Source: Thermoactinomyces mirandus (GTDB lineage: Bacteria; Bacillota; Bacilli; Thermoactinomycetales; Thermoactinomycetaceae). Taken from it: 64,000 bases of DNA. Under the pieces are notes generated by a model. That model had not been told where the DNA came from. It searched no databases and saw nothing but the letters and a program-made list of their open reading frames with translations. How positions within the stretch are numbered: the first letter of the stretch is position 1; every line of letters starts with the position of its first letter. The translations under genes were made by a program, and so were the position numbers. Of the stretch, positions 17,265-27,263 are shown one piece after another. The DNA is taken from positions 1-64,000 of the forward strand of contig NZ_JACEOL010000009.1 of assembly GCF_013868055.1 (NCBI RefSeq), given 5' to 3'.

Positions 17265-18201
17265 TACGAATTCCCTGCCTTTTTTGTCGTCTCTCTCTCT
17301 TTGAAAGAAACAGGCAATATGATTTGCCTTTTCTCGATATGAGAATGATTTAACTGCTCCAATAACAGTTTCGCCGCATCCTTTCCCATTTCATAGGCTG
17401 GTTGATGAATGGTTGATAAAGCCGGATACAAAAACTGACTCATGGGAATATCATCAAACCCGATGATTTGAATTTCATCCGGAATCTTCCTGCCTTGAAG
17501 CAACGCTTCCCTCAAGACTGCAGATGCGGCAATATCATTCACAGCAATAACCCCGTCAGTTTCCGGATATAATTCAAACAGTTTTCTGGCAGTTTCCAAA
17601 GCCCCATTAAAAGAAAAGGAAGTATTCAAAACCTGAAACTGTACATTGGATTGCCCGAGTACCTCCAAGGCAGCAAAAAATCTTTCATAAGCTGTCCGCA
17701 CATTTCTTGGGCCCCGCAATAACGTAATATTGCTGCTTCCCCGCTCCAGCAAGATTTGTGCAGCCATTTTCCCGCCGCTTTTTTGATCTGAACAAACGAA
17801 AGGAAAATCATGATGGATCCGGTTTTGGGAAACTTCTTCACTACTTGTGCTGATGATGCCAATCACATTATTTTGGGTGAAGGTTTCAATATAACTGACC
17901 TCTTTTTCAAAATCCTCATCACTGTTTCCAATAATCAGGCGGTATCCATTCTGTTGTAAGAAATCTTCTACTCCACGGGAAAAAAAGGGTTGGTAATATC
18001 AGGAATAATCAGGCCTATCAACTTTGACTTTTGGAAGTACAGAGAACGGGCTACTTCATTCGGCAAGTAATTCAGCTTCTTAATTGCAGCCTCTACCATT
18101 TTCCTCGTGTTCTCCTGAACATATCCATTCTGATTTAATACCCGGGATACTGTTGCAACCGACACCCCCGCTTCTTTAGCCACATCTTTTATCGTTGCCA
18201 T
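17264..18201 (-). pseudogene. rbsR: LacI-family ribose operon repressor RbsR, frameshifted
   Basis: ATG 18201 with GGTGAGG upstream starts a typical LacI helix-turn-helix: [20 protein letters not shown] followed by VLNQNGY. The frame breaks after [12 protein letters not shown] at a T7 run (17987-17993 on plus), then continues one frame away as [20 protein letters not shown] through the sugar-binding domain (VNDIAASAVLREALLQG, QIIGFDDIPMSQFLYPALST). One base restored in the homopolymer gives a normal length of about 313 residues. That makes a sequencing error possible, but the downstream deletions favour real decay. Confidence 0.85.
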
Positions 18202-18223
18202 TTGCCTCACCATCTTTATAATG

Positions 18224-18237
18224 TGTAACCGTTTACA
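18224..18237. promoter_or_regulatory. cre / LacI-type operator upstream of rbsR
   Basis: TGTAACCGTTTACA fits the CcpA cre consensus TGWAANCGNTNWCA at every position and is also a near-palindrome of the RbsR/LacI type. It sits 22 bases before the rbsR start, where it would control the whole operon by catabolite repression or autoregulation. Confidence 0.75.
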
Positions 18238-18461
18238 GCATCTCACAAAAACATTCCAATCACAAGCTGATTCTTATATATTAAAAAAGTATTCTAAAAT
18301 AGTTAACTTATCATTATCCCTCATTAGACAGCAAACCAAATCTTTGCCGGAACACTCACTCGTGGAACCTTACCCATATAACACAAAAAGTGATGTCAAA
18401 TCAATTTCTTTTCATTAAGAATGGATAAATGAAAGAATAAATTGCAAAATAGCCAATAAAA

Positions 18462-18493
18462 AAGCCAGCTCTCTATCCCGGATCAGCTGGCTT
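18462..18493 (-). terminator. Hairpin between the rbs operon and helD
   Basis: AAGCCAGCT (18462-18470) pairs with AGCTGGCTT (18485-18493), with As on the left side, so a T run would follow on the minus strand. It is more likely a barrier against antisense transcription from helD than the end of a known gene. Confidence 0.5.
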
Positions 18494-18644
18494 GCTTTGT
18501 TTGCGATTCGATTTGCATTCTACGGAAAACATGAGTATAATGAAAATTATCCCTTTAACAGTAAAATATTACACACAACAACCCAATTATAATTGTACAA
18601 TAATAAATTCTCACTTGTCAAGTATTTTTATTTATAGGAGTGAC

Positions 18645-21005
18645 ATGATGAATCATCCCAAAAACGAATGGCGGCTAGAACAACAACGGGTGGATCGCGT
18701 TATCCGTGAAATCGACAGGCGGCTCACCCTCCTCAACCGGGAAGCAAGTGGAGTCAAATCGGATATTGTGGATATACGCAGAAATTTTTGGGAAGATGTG
18801 CGGGTCAATTTTTCCAATGATGTTGAAATACACGAAACAGTTGCCAGCATCAACCAACAGGCGAGAGTTTTATCGGAAAGAGAACGCAGGCACCAGTCTG
18901 TACAAAAGCAGATCGATACCTTGAAAAAGCTCAAATACTCCCCTTACTTCGGGAGAATCGACTTTACGGAAAACGGGGAAGAAAAAGAGCAAATCTATCT
19001 GGGGATTGCCTCACTCATAGATGAGCAGAATGATGAGTTTCTCATCTATGACTGGCGCGCTCCGATTTCCAGCCTGTATTATGATTATCCCCCCGGTCCG
19101 GCCAGATACCGGACGCCGGCTGGAACAATTGAAGGAGTGATTCACCTCAAGCGCCAGTTTTTGATTCGCAACGGTTTGATTGAAAGCCTGTTTGATACCG
19201 GCATAACGATAGGCGATGAACTCCTGAAAGAGGTACTCGGAAAACAATCCGATTCCCAAATGAAAAGCATTGTCGCAACGATTCAAAAGGATCAGAACCG
19301 CATCATCCGCAATGAACACAGTCGTCTTGTTGTCGTACAGGGTGCAGCCGGAAGCGGAAAAACGTCAGCCGCTTTGCAACGAATCGCCTATTTGCTTTAC
19401 CGTTACCGCAAAACCCTAAGAGCAGAAAATATTCTTCTGTTTTCGCCAAACCCGATGTTCAATCGTTATGTCTCCACAGTGCTTCCGGAACTGGGAGAAG
19501 AAAACATGCAGCAAACCACGTTTCAGGAATTGCTGGAACGCCGGTTGGGAAAAACGCTTGCCCTGGAAGATCCCTTTTCCCAAATCGAATATACGCTGAC
19601 CGCCATCAATGAACCGGGTTATGAAGCGCGGATGGAAGGAATCCGGTATAAAGCTTCCCGCAAGTTCATGGAATTGCTGGACCGTTATTTTTCTTTCCTG
19701 GAACATGGGAAACTGAAATTCCGGGATATTCCCTTCCGTAATGGAACAATCATTCCGGCGGATGAGATTCAACAACATTTTGCTTCCCTTGATCCCTCCA
19801 TCCCGCTCACAAACCGTATTTCATTGCTGACCCAACGGCTGGTCGCGGAATTGAAGCAATTGGCGAAGAAGGAGGAGAAAAAAACCTGGGTTGAAGATGA
19901 AATCCAGTGGCTGGACAAAAGCGATTATATTCGTGCCGACCAGCAACTGCTAAAAGAAAAACATTTTACCGATGAAACATTTGATGATACTGAACGGGAA
20001 CAAAAACTGCTTGCCCGCATCGTCGTGCAAAAACAAATAAAGCGATCCATTCAATTCGTGAAACATCTTCGCTACCTTGACAGTTTGGCCCTGTACCGCC
20101 AGTTGTTTGCCGACCCGGACTTTGCAGGAAACGAACTTGGGATAGAGAATCTTCCCGAACAGTGGCCCGCCATCTGCCGGCAAACGGTGGCCAAACTGGA
20201 TCAACGGAAGCTGTTTTATGAAGATGCCACCCCCTATTTGCTTTTGAAAACCCGACTGGAAGGAATCCGGACAAATACTTCCATCCGGCACGTATTTATC
20301 GATGAAGCACAGGACTACTCGCCCTTCCAGTTTTCCTTCATTAAACGGATCTATCCGCGTTGCAAAATGACAATTCTCGGCGATTTCAACCAGGCGGTCT
20401 TTGCCCATGTTCCTGTAAATAACAATTTGAATATGCTCTCTTCCCTGTATGGAAGCGAACAGACGGAAATGTTTGAACTTCGGCGCAGCTATCGCTCAAC
20501 CTGTCCGATCATCCGGTTTACACGCCATCTTGTTGAAAATAAGGATGCAATTGAACCGTTTGAGCGGCCAGGCGAGAAACCAACAGTCACTGAAGTCAGC
20601 AAGCGGGCGGATCTTCATGAACAACTGATGGGACGCATTGATGTCTTAAAGAAAGCCGGATATAAAACGATTGCGGTCATTTGCAAGACAGCCCGGGAAA
20701 GCAGAATGGCCTGCGAAGCTTTAGAAAAGAAAGCACCTTTTCCAGTGCAACAGATTCGAAAAGAGACGGTTCAATACCAGCCGGGAGTGCTGGTGATTCC
20801 CGTCTACCTGGCCAAGGGAATCGAGTTTGATGCCGTCATTATTTACGATGCTTCGGAAAAACAATATTCCCGAAAAAACGAGCGCAAGCTTCTGTATACT
20901 GCATGTACCCGCGCCATGCATGCTTTGCACATTTACTGCCTGGGCAGGATGAGTCCTTTTATAGCAACCGCTCCGAAAGATACCTATATGAAAGATAACC
21001 GCTGA
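18645..21005 (+). CDS. helD: RNA polymerase-recycling helicase HelD
   Basis: A 786-residue UvrD/Rep-like superfamily 1 ATPase that binds RNA polymerase and frees stalled enzyme from DNA. The N-terminal coiled coil (about residues 1-90, EWRLEQQRVDRVIREIDRRL onward) is the arm that enters the secondary channel. Walker A is VQGAAGSGKTSAALQR at about 231-246; Walker B is HVFIDEAQDYSPFQF; the motif LRRSYRSTCPI and the C-terminal LYTACTRAMHAL complete the SF1 core. ATG 18645 or 18648 follows TAGGAG; the frame further upstream has no site. Length matches B. subtilis HelD (774). Single-gene unit. Confidence 0.93.
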   Translation: MMNHPKNEWRLEQQRVDRVIREIDRRLTLLNREASGVKSDIVDIRRNFWEDVRVNFSNDVEIHETVASINQQARVLSERERRHQSVQKQIDTLKKLKYSPYFGRIDFTENGEEKEQIYLGIASLIDEQNDEFLIYDWRAPISSLYYDYPPGPARYRTPAGTIEGVIHLKRQFLIRNGLIESLFDTGITIGDELLKEVLGKQSDSQMKSIVATIQKDQNRIIRNEHSRLVVVQGAAGSGKTSAALQRIAYLLYRYRKTLRAENILLFSPNPMFNRYVSTVLPELGEENMQQTTFQELLERRLGKTLALEDPFSQIEYTLTAINEPGYEARMEGIRYKASRKFMELLDRYFSFLEHGKLKFRDIPFRNGTIIPADEIQQHFASLDPSIPLTNRISLLTQRLVAELKQLAKKEEKKTWVEDEIQWLDKSDYIRADQQLLKEKHFTDETFDDTEREQKLLARIVVQKQIKRSIQFVKHLRYLDSLALYRQLFADPDFAGNELGIENLPEQWPAICRQTVAKLDQRKLFYEDATPYLLLKTRLEGIRTNTSIRHVFIDEAQDYSPFQFSFIKRIYPRCKMTILGDFNQAVFAHVPVNNNLNMLSSLYGSEQTEMFELRRSYRSTCPIIRFTRHLVENKDAIEPFERPGEKPTVTEVSKRADLHEQLMGRIDVLKKAGYKTIAVICKTARESRMACEALEKKAPFPVQQIRKETVQYQPGVLVIPVYLAKGIEFDAVIIYDASEKQYSRKNERKLLYTACTRAMHALHIYCLGRMSPFIATAPKDTYMKDNR

Positions 21006-21036
21006 ATTGAAACAGGGGAACAACAGGAGATAAAAA

Positions 21037-21070
21037 AGCCACTTTCTGATATTGATGTCAGAAAGTGGCT
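21037..21070 (-). terminator. Terminator of the antiporter gene
   Basis: AGCCACTTTCTGA (from 21038) and TCAGAAAGTGGCT (21058-21070) make a 13-bp stem. On the minus strand it is followed by TTTTTT, ending the 21147-22973 transcript. Confidence 0.8.
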
Positions 21071-21122
21071 GCTTGAAAAGCTTGCCCTGGAGCCGGGTTC
21101 CAAAAATTGTCTTCCTGCTGCG

Positions 21123-21148
21123 GGGCTTTTAATCCAGCCCTTTTTTTT
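21123..21148 (+). terminator. Terminator downstream of helD
   Basis: GGGCT, an 8-base loop, AGCCC and eight Ts. It is a short stem with an excellent T tract, placed 120 bases after helD and overlapping the end of the convergent antiporter gene. Confidence 0.6.
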
Positions 21149-22973
21149 ACTGCAGCATCTTCATCAACCGGTGAATGTGGTCGGGGCTTCCGCTGATCAG
21201 GAGACGGTCTCCAACTTCCAGCACCGTATCCCCATGGGGAAAGATGACTTCGTTATTGCGAAAAATACGTACAATCAAGGTATCCCCCCAAAAGGTCAAA
21301 TCCCGCACGCGGGATAAATGATAACGATGGTTGATCAGCGGAATCTCCATCAGATTGCTTGTGTCGTGAGTGACCAGCTGGAACACGGCGGGGCATTCGA
21401 TCAATGCCTTAACCAGCGTTTTGTTGGCGAAAAATGAAGACACTTGCTGGATTTCCAATTCTTTCAGGGATTTTTGCAAAGACTGGTCTTCCACCCGGGC
21501 AATGATTCGTTCAACTCCCTGTTTCCTCGCGGCCTTGGCCAATTCCACATTCTTTTTGTCGTGAGGAGTAAAAAGGACAACAATATCGCTGGCAAATCCG
21601 TTTTCCCTGGCCAGATATTCCTCATCCAACGCCGGCAATTGAATAATCGGATAAGGGCGATAATCCAATTCCAGATTGGACTTGTCTGCTCCATAAATCT
21701 GAACATCGTATCCGTCTTTCTCCAGATCATGAGCCAGTGTTAACGTAACTGCATTAATCCCTACCAGGGATACGGACGGCGGTCTGGTCTTCCCGGAAGC
21801 ATCCGGCAGCATCTGTTGAAACAGAATTGGCGGAATGATTACCGTAAGTGCTGCCGCCAGGATCAAGGCCGTATTCATGGTGTTGCTGATAATCCCCAGA
21901 TCCATTCCCACCGCAGCAGCTGCGATGACCAGGCTGATCGTCGAAGTCAGCAAAATCCCGGAACTGATCGATTCACGCCACGAGAACCACTTGCGGAACA
22001 CAAACACGACCAGGCTCTTGGACAGGACAAAAGCCAGCAATAATAACGGAAACAGGATCAGGGCACGGGAATCTTCCATTAAGGAGACCAAATCCAGTTT
22101 GGCTCCCACCATGACAAAGAAAATGGGAATCAAAAAGCCAAACCCAAACGCATTCATTTGACTGACAAACTCTTTTTTCGGTCCCAACAGGGAAACAATC
22201 ACACCTGCCAGAAAGGCTCCCAGGATGTTTTCAGCTCCGACCGTTTCAGACAATGCCACAAAAAACAGGATCAGGGCAAAGACGCCGCGTGTTCCAATCG
22301 AAATGGTTTCCCTGGAAATGGTTTCAGCCAGATTGGCTGGATTGAAAGCCTGAATCATGCGGTAAACGACAAAGAAAACAACAAAGAAAAGCAATAGCAG
22401 CAAAACGCTGAAAAACCCATTATCCGACCGGAGCGCCACATAAATCGCCAGTAAAATCATGGTCAGAAAATCGGCAAAGACGGCAGTTACCAGGATGGAC
22501 TGCCCCAGCGGGTGTTTCGCAATCCCTTTATCCTTAACCACAGGCAAAGTAACACTCAGGGAGATGGTCGAAAGAATCAGGGTAAGGAAATAAGGCTCTT
22601 TCACCAGATTCAGCACATAAAGTCCCCAGCTGATCGCAAAAGACAGGAGAAGAATGCTGAAAAAGCTGAGCATGCCAATCAGAAGCGGATTCTGGTCAAC
22701 CTTTTTCTTTTGCCCGGATTGGAAAATCATATTAAAATCAATTTCAAGGCCGCTCAGAAACATAAGGAAGATAATTCCCAACATGGACAACATGTCCAGC
22801 CATGTGTCCTGGCCGATTATGCCAAAACCGCTTTTTCCCAATATTAAACCAGCCACAATTTCCGCAACTGCAACCGGAACCGCCTTCCACCTCAGGCGGT
22901 GCAAAACAATTGGTACAATAAAAGCAACAATTACAACGATCATTACTGAGATCAATGAATGGTGTCCTTCCAT
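21147..22973 (-). CDS. CPA2 cation:proton antiporter with RCK (TrkA-N/TrkA-C) domains
   Basis: A 608-residue membrane protein. Residues 1-390 or so form 12-13 helices of a Na+/H+ exchanger fold (FLMFLSGLEIDFNMIFQ, GAFLAGVIVSLLG, FFVMVGAKLDL). A TrkA-N nucleotide-binding domain (about 405-520, VSLVGINAVTLTLAHDLEKD) and a TrkA-C domain (about 525-608, ending GDRLLISGSPDHIHRLMKML) follow. The layout equals B. subtilis YjbQ and KefB-type systems, which expel K+ or Na+ under control of a ligand bound to the RCK domain. The exact ion cannot be told. ATG 22973 follows GGGGGA. Single gene with its own terminator. Confidence 0.88.
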   Translation of the reverse strand: MEGHHSLISVMIVVIVAFIVPIVLHRLRWKAVPVAVAEIVAGLILGKSGFGIIGQDTWLDMLSMLGIIFLMFLSGLEIDFNMIFQSGQKKKVDQNPLLIGMLSFFSILLLSFAISWGLYVLNLVKEPYFLTLILSTISLSVTLPVVKDKGIAKHPLGQSILVTAVFADFLTMILLAIYVALRSDNGFFSVLLLLLFFVVFFVVYRMIQAFNPANLAETISRETISIGTRGVFALILFFVALSETVGAENILGAFLAGVIVSLLGPKKEFVSQMNAFGFGFLIPIFFVMVGAKLDLVSLMEDSRALILFPLLLLAFVLSKSLVVFVFRKWFSWRESISSGILLTSTISLVIAAAAVGMDLGIISNTMNTALILAAALTVIIPPILFQQMLPDASGKTRPPSVSLVGINAVTLTLAHDLEKDGYDVQIYGADKSNLELDYRPYPIIQLPALDEEYLARENGFASDIVVLFTPHDKKNVELAKAARKQGVERIIARVEDQSLQKSLKELEIQQVSSFFANKTLVKALIECPAVFQLVTHDTSNLMEIPLINHRYHLSRVRDLTFWGDTLIVRIFRNNEVIFPHGDTVLEVGDRLLISGSPDHIHRLMKMLQ

Positions 22974-23548
22974 ACTCTATCCCCCAACATTACGCAACAA
23001 TATACATATAGACTTCAAAGAAAATTGCTAAGTTGCATTTTCCAATTTATATGCCTTTCATGAATTGTTTTCATTGATTAAAGAAAATTCGGCAGCCAAA
23101 ATAAATGGCCAAAAAGATAAAATAACACCTCCCACAATCCGGGCATGATGGCTATCTGATATTCTCCTGCGAGCAAGGGCGAAGTACCGGAAATCATTAA
23201 CCTGTCCACCATGCTGAAAAAAATACTATCCCCATTGTAACCATTGAATCAGTGGCCGGCATCATTGCCGAATCAAAGGATTAATTTACCAATTCAGTGT
23301 TACCTCTCTCCTTTCCGAAAAAACAATTCGCCAGCATATTCTCCCTGACGTTTTCCCTGATCATCGATTTCTCATCCGGACTGTGCTCGTTTAACAGCCG
23401 GAGAAGGTTTTTTCAATAATCCCCGTCACTTCTTGTGAAGGAATTTGCAACTGATTGACTTATAATACATTTTCTCTTTGACTTGATTTGGAAAAAACAC
23501 GAATATCCTCTAGTTATCTATAGAATCTCCAGAAAACAAAGTTAAAGA
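22974..23548. other. 575-base gap with a small coding remnant
   Basis: Around 23215-23283 the plus strand carries a frame ending IPIVTIESVAGIIAESKD and a TAA, without a start; it may be the tail of a lost gene. The rest has no ordered features apart from the purU promoter at its right end. Confidence 0.35.
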
Positions 23549-23577
23549 TTGATAGATTTTCTTAACAATCATACTAT
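23549..23577 (+). promoter_or_regulatory. SigA-type promoter of purU
   Basis: TTGATA (23549-23554), a 17-base spacer and TACTAT (23572-23577), 33 bases before the purU start. It is a good match to the vegetative consensus. Confidence 0.65.
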
Positions 23578-23610
23578 AGTAAGAAAACCACCAAAGGAGT
23601 AGGACAGAAC

Positions 23611-24501
23611 ATGAAACCACACATATACATACCGGCACCGATCGATTCGAACCGGGGATCAATCATTGTTTCCTGCCCGGAAAGACTGGGAATTGTCGCA
23701 ACGGTAACACAATTTCTTTATGAACATGGAGCCAATATTTTAAACTCTGACCAATTTTCATCCGATCCGCATGAAGGCTTCTTTTTTTTGCGCATTGAAT
23801 TTTGCATGGAAAATTTTGCAAAGCGCATTGACCATCTGCGGCAGCAATTCATGCCGATTGCCATCAGATTCCAGATGACCTGGCGAATGACACACCTGAT
23901 GGAAAGGAAAAAGTTGGCCATTTTCGTATCCAAAGAAGATCATGTTTTGCGGGAGCTTCTTTGGCGTTGGAACATAAAGGAACTCAAAGCAGACATTGTC
24001 ATGGTAGTCTCCAATCATCCAGACATGGAACCGATCGTCACTCCGCTGGGAATTCCCTATTATCATGTACCGGTTACAAAAGAGACCCGTGAGAAAATGG
24101 CTGACATTCATCTTGAACTACTGGAAAAACATCGGGCCGACACCCTGATCCTTGCTCGATACATGCAAATTATCCCCGGCAAGATCATTGAACGCTTTCC
24201 CAATCAAATCATCAACATCCACCACTCCTTTTTGCCTGCTTTTATTGGAGGGAAACCCTATCATCAGGCGTTTGCACGGGGAGTAAAACTGATCGGTGCA
24301 ACCGCCCATTATGTGACGGAAAACCTGGATGAAGGTCCTATTATCGAACAGGACGTCAGTCGTGTCAACCACCGATACCAGGTAGAAGATCTGAAGAGAG
24401 TGGGCCGTGATTTGGAACGGATTGTCCTCGCACGGGCTGTACAGTGGCATATCAATGACCAAATCATTGTTCATGATAATAAAACAATCGTGTTTCGCTG
24501 A
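23611..24501 (+). CDS. purU: Formyltetrahydrofolate deformylase PurU
   Basis: A 296-residue enzyme that hydrolyses 10-formyl-THF to THF and formate, balancing the one-carbon pool for glycine and purine synthesis. An N-terminal ACT domain (about residues 18-95, GSIIVSCPERLGIVATVTQF) is the site of Met/Gly control. The formyltransferase-like domain follows, with NIHHSFLPAFIGGKPYHQAF (about 208-227) containing the catalytic His and GATAHYVTENLDEGPIIEQD carrying the catalytic Asp. ATG 23611 has AAAGGAG upstream. Length is normal, and it is transcribed from its own promoter. Confidence 0.95.
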   Translation: MKPHIYIPAPIDSNRGSIIVSCPERLGIVATVTQFLYEHGANILNSDQFSSDPHEGFFFLRIEFCMENFAKRIDHLRQQFMPIAIRFQMTWRMTHLMERKKLAIFVSKEDHVLRELLWRWNIKELKADIVMVVSNHPDMEPIVTPLGIPYYHVPVTKETREKMADIHLELLEKHRADTLILARYMQIIPGKIIERFPNQIINIHHSFLPAFIGGKPYHQAFARGVKLIGATAHYVTENLDEGPIIEQDVSRVNHRYQVEDLKRVGRDLERIVLARAVQWHINDQIIVHDNKTIVFR

Positions 24502-24760
24502 GAATTAACCAAAATACAATTGGGCAGATTTCCGGCCTGCTCCAATTAAACTGTTCAGAGAGAAAAATGAACCCCGGGAATTGGCAGAGGAAAAGCAGGA
24601 CCAGAGTTGACAGATGCGCTACGGAAAGTAAAATGGCCCGCTGTCAAATACAATTGCAGAGGAAACAGGAATTATGGAGAAATTGATTCCTTTCGGTAAT
24701 GGTTGATAGCAATACATATGGAAATCATCATGAAATCAAGCCAGATCAGCAGACTCTATA
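24502..24760. other. Gap between purU and the BCCT terminator
   Basis: No gene or RNA is seen. Purine-rich stretches near 24570-24600 have no frame behind them. Confidence 0.4.
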
Positions 24761-24801
24761 AAAAGACCACTTCTGAGAGCAGCATTCAGAAGTGGTCTTT
24801 T
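24761..24801. terminator. Bidirectional terminator
   Basis: AAAAGACCACTTCTGA and TCAGAAGTGGTCTTTT form a perfect stem with A and T runs. It serves both the convergent BCCT remnant and purU. Confidence 0.9.
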
Positions 24802-24804
24802 CAG

Positions 24805-26325
24805 TTAACCCGTAAACAGATCAGTTGGTTTCCGGTTTTGGACATATGCCTTCCCGGTTTTGAGCACTTCCTTCCGAAAAGCTTCGACCAGGGAAAAAGC
24901 AATTCCGATCAATATGAAGGCAAAGGGGAACGCAACAATGATGGCAGCCATCTGCAATCCTTCCAATCCGCCGGAGTAAAGCAAAACGGCTGCAAACGAA
25001 GAGATAATGATGCCCCAAATCCATTTGACGGTATTGGGAGGATTTAAACTGTCATTTGTAGACTGCATTCCCAGAACAAATGTAGCAGAATCGGCAGATG
25101 TAATAAAGAAGCTGCTAATCAAAAATACTGCCAGGATAATCATAATGCTGCTCAAAGGCAAGTGGGACAGCATCGAAAACAGGGCAACTTCCGTTCCAAG
25201 ATCACTCATCTGTTCAAATAGCGGGATATTCAAGGACATGTCCATTTGAATTCCTGTTCCGCCTAATACAGAACCAGAATGCACCAAAAACTGTCGGCAC
25301 CAGCAATACACCTATCACGAATTCCCGCACAGTTCTCCCTTTGGAAACGCGGGCAATAAACGTTCCCACAAATGGCGCCCAGGCGATCCACCAGGCCCAG
25401 TAAAAAATTGTCCAGTCCTGAATCCAGTTGTTTGCCTGGCCTGTTAAAGGGCCCCAGATAAAAACTCATTTGCGGCAACTCCTGAATATATGAACCACGC
25501 GTGGTCGTAAACAAATTCATGATAAATTTGGTCGGGCCTGTAAACAGGACAAACAGCATCAGCAGAACAGCCAGCAAAATATTTAAATTGCTTAAAAATT
25601 TGATCCCTTTGTTCAAACCTGTCGTTGCAGACAGTATAAACAGGAAAGTGACTGCAATAATAATAATCAGTTGAGTCATAAAATTGTTTTCCACTGGTGT
25701 AACAAAGGAAAGCCCTCCGCTGATCTGGGGATCGCTCCCATTCCCAGGGAAGTGGCAACGCCGATGACTGTTGCATAGACGGCTATGATATGGCCCTTTC
25801 ACCTTTTCCTTCAGCAGCGGATAGAATGTGTAACTGATTAAACCGGGAGTACCCTTGCGGAAATTGAAAAAAGCCAGAGCCAACGCCAGCAGGGAATAAA
25901 TGGCCCACGGATGCAGCCCCCAATGGAAAAAGGAATAACGCATGGCAACATTGGCCACCTCAAGGGAACCAGCTTCTCCGAATATGGGGTTATGGATGGG
26001 ACAAGGGTTCAGCCGTCCCCCAAAAAACCGGTCCGATTCCCATGCCTGCGCTAAATAACATCGCAAACCACGTAATGTTGCTAAATTCCGGACGGTCGGT
26101 ATCTTTCCCCAGACGAATTTTCCCATACCAGCTGAAAATCAAATACAGGCACAAAGCAAAAAAACCGGTTGTGCTGAACAGATAAAACCAGCCGAACTTG
26201 TCCTGCAGGAAAATTTGAATGGATGTCATAACATTTTCTATGTGATTCGGTGCAACAACTCCCCAAAGGATAAAAAGAAAAGAAATAATAACAGAAATGA
26301 CAAAAACAGTTGTAAATTTCTTCAT
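24805..26325 (-). pseudogene. BCCT-family osmolyte transporter with several frameshifts
   Basis: Pieces in three frames together spell a betaine/carnitine/choline transporter of about 505 residues. The N-terminus from ATG 26325 (GGAAGG upstream) reaches FSAGMGIGPVFWGTAEPLSHP, the next frame resumes NPIFGEAGSLEVANVAMRYS with HWGLHPWAIYSLLALALAFF, and the middle carries FVTPVENNFMTQLIIIIAV. The diagnostic tryptophan segment [17 protein letters not shown] appears near 25360-25410 only in a third frame. The last piece includes FFITSADSATFVLGMQST. At least four shifts are needed, too many for sequencing error alone, so the gene is dead. It belonged to the OpuD/BetP group that imports compatible solutes. 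Confidence 0.9.
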
Positions 26326-26422
26326 GCTTCAATCCTTCCTGCTTATATTATGCGACTGTAAGTTCATATAGTTTCATATTTTTATTTTCTACCCGAATCC
26401 AAACTGCCTTAAACCTTTTTTC

Positions 26423-26455
26423 AAAAAAAGGATCGAGGCATATTGTCCTCAATCC
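26423..26455 (-). terminator. Terminator of the 26464-26742 gene
   Basis: On the minus strand GGATTGAGG, an 8-base loop, CCTCGATCC (one G-T pair) and seven Ts, starting 9 bases past the stop. Confidence 0.85.
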
Positions 26456-26463
26456 TCTTTCCT

Positions 26464-26742
26464 TCAGTATTTTCCCAGATCAATCATTTCATTCAGTTCC
26501 TCATATTGGCCCCGAAGCAAATGTTTCAGGTCTAAATTCCAATGTTTCGACAAAAAACTCACAGCATCATTCAAATTTTTCAATACTTTTCGTTCACCCT
26601 GGTAAATGATCAGCCAACCTTCTTCCAAACCCACAAAAACCCTTTCGACCTCGATCTGTTCGTCCGTGTTTGTCGTCGAAAAATGAATTGGTTCCCCAAC
26701 CTTCATGTTTCTCAAAATACTTTTAACTTCTCTTTCCTTCAT
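26464..26742 (-). CDS. Hypothetical 92-residue protein
   Basis: A small soluble protein. ATG 26742 (MKEREVKSILRNM) has AGGGAGA upstream, so the longer frame from 26799 is not used. The centre looks like a small beta domain (VGEPIHFSTTNTDEQIEVER, GLEEGWLIIYQGERKVLKN), and the end is helical (FLSKHWNLDLKHLL). I do not recognise the family. It has its own terminator; no operon partner is seen. Confidence 0.65.
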   Translation of the reverse strand: MKEREVKSILRNMKVGEPIHFSTTNTDEQIEVERVFVGLEEGWLIIYQGERKVLKNLNDAVSFLSKHWNLDLKHLLRGQYEELNEMIDLGKY

Positions 26743-26883
26743 TTTTGATCTCCCTTTAGTATAAACAGCACTTTTTTCAATCGCTGATGAACCGGCCAAG
26801 GAATTCCCAGCATTTTCATCCGATTTTTCAATTCATTACTATGATAACATGTGTAATAGCTATCAGATATAACAATACAATAT

Positions 26884-26922
26884 AAAAGCGCCATCTGAAT
26901 TTGGAAAATCAGTGGCGCTTTT
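26884..26922. terminator. Bidirectional terminator
   Basis: AAAAGCGCCA (26884-26893) pairs with TGGCGCTTTT (26913-26922), with an inner TCTGA/TCAG extension. It ends the 26928-27263 gene on the minus strand. Confidence 0.85.
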
Positions 26923-26927
26923 TGCCA

Positions 26928-27263
26928 TTAGCGAGAAAATGGATATTGATTGGGAGCAACGAAAGTATTTGGACCGTGATATTGGTTTGGAGAAGCATAC
27001 TGGCTATGCGGAGTGGGTGTGGGAAAATGACTGCTGCCGGACGGCATGGGCAAAGCCTTTTCCATGGAATGCTGCTGCCCCCCCTGGACTTCTTCTTCAA
27101 GTCCTTCCATCCCGAACTCTTCCAATACACGACGTGCCAATTTCAGCTCATCATTGACCATTTCGTCCTGGTCTTTGGATTTGAGCAAAAGATTTTGATA
27201 TTGCAAAAGAGCTTCTTCGATTAAATCCAGTTCAGCCTTTGACAAATTCACGGTGATTTTCAT
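26928..27263 (-). CDS. Hypothetical protein with helical head and Pro/Gln/Ser-rich tail
   Basis: 111 residues from ATG 27263 behind AAAGGAG. Residues 1-60 are well structured, with an amphipathic helical pair (LSKAELDLIEEALLQYQNLL, LKLARRVLEEFGMEGLEEE). Residues 61-111 are low complexity, rich in Gln, Pro, His, Ser and Tyr. The head resembles short helical proteins seen in several sporeformers, but I cannot name it. The disordered tail could be a spore-surface or protein-protein interaction segment (inference). Confidence 0.6.
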   Translation of the reverse strand: MKITVNLSKAELDLIEEALLQYQNLLLKSKDQDEMVNDELKLARRVLEEFGMEGLEEEVQGGQQHSMEKALPMPSGSSHFPTPTPHSQYASPNQYHGPNTFVAPNQYPFSR

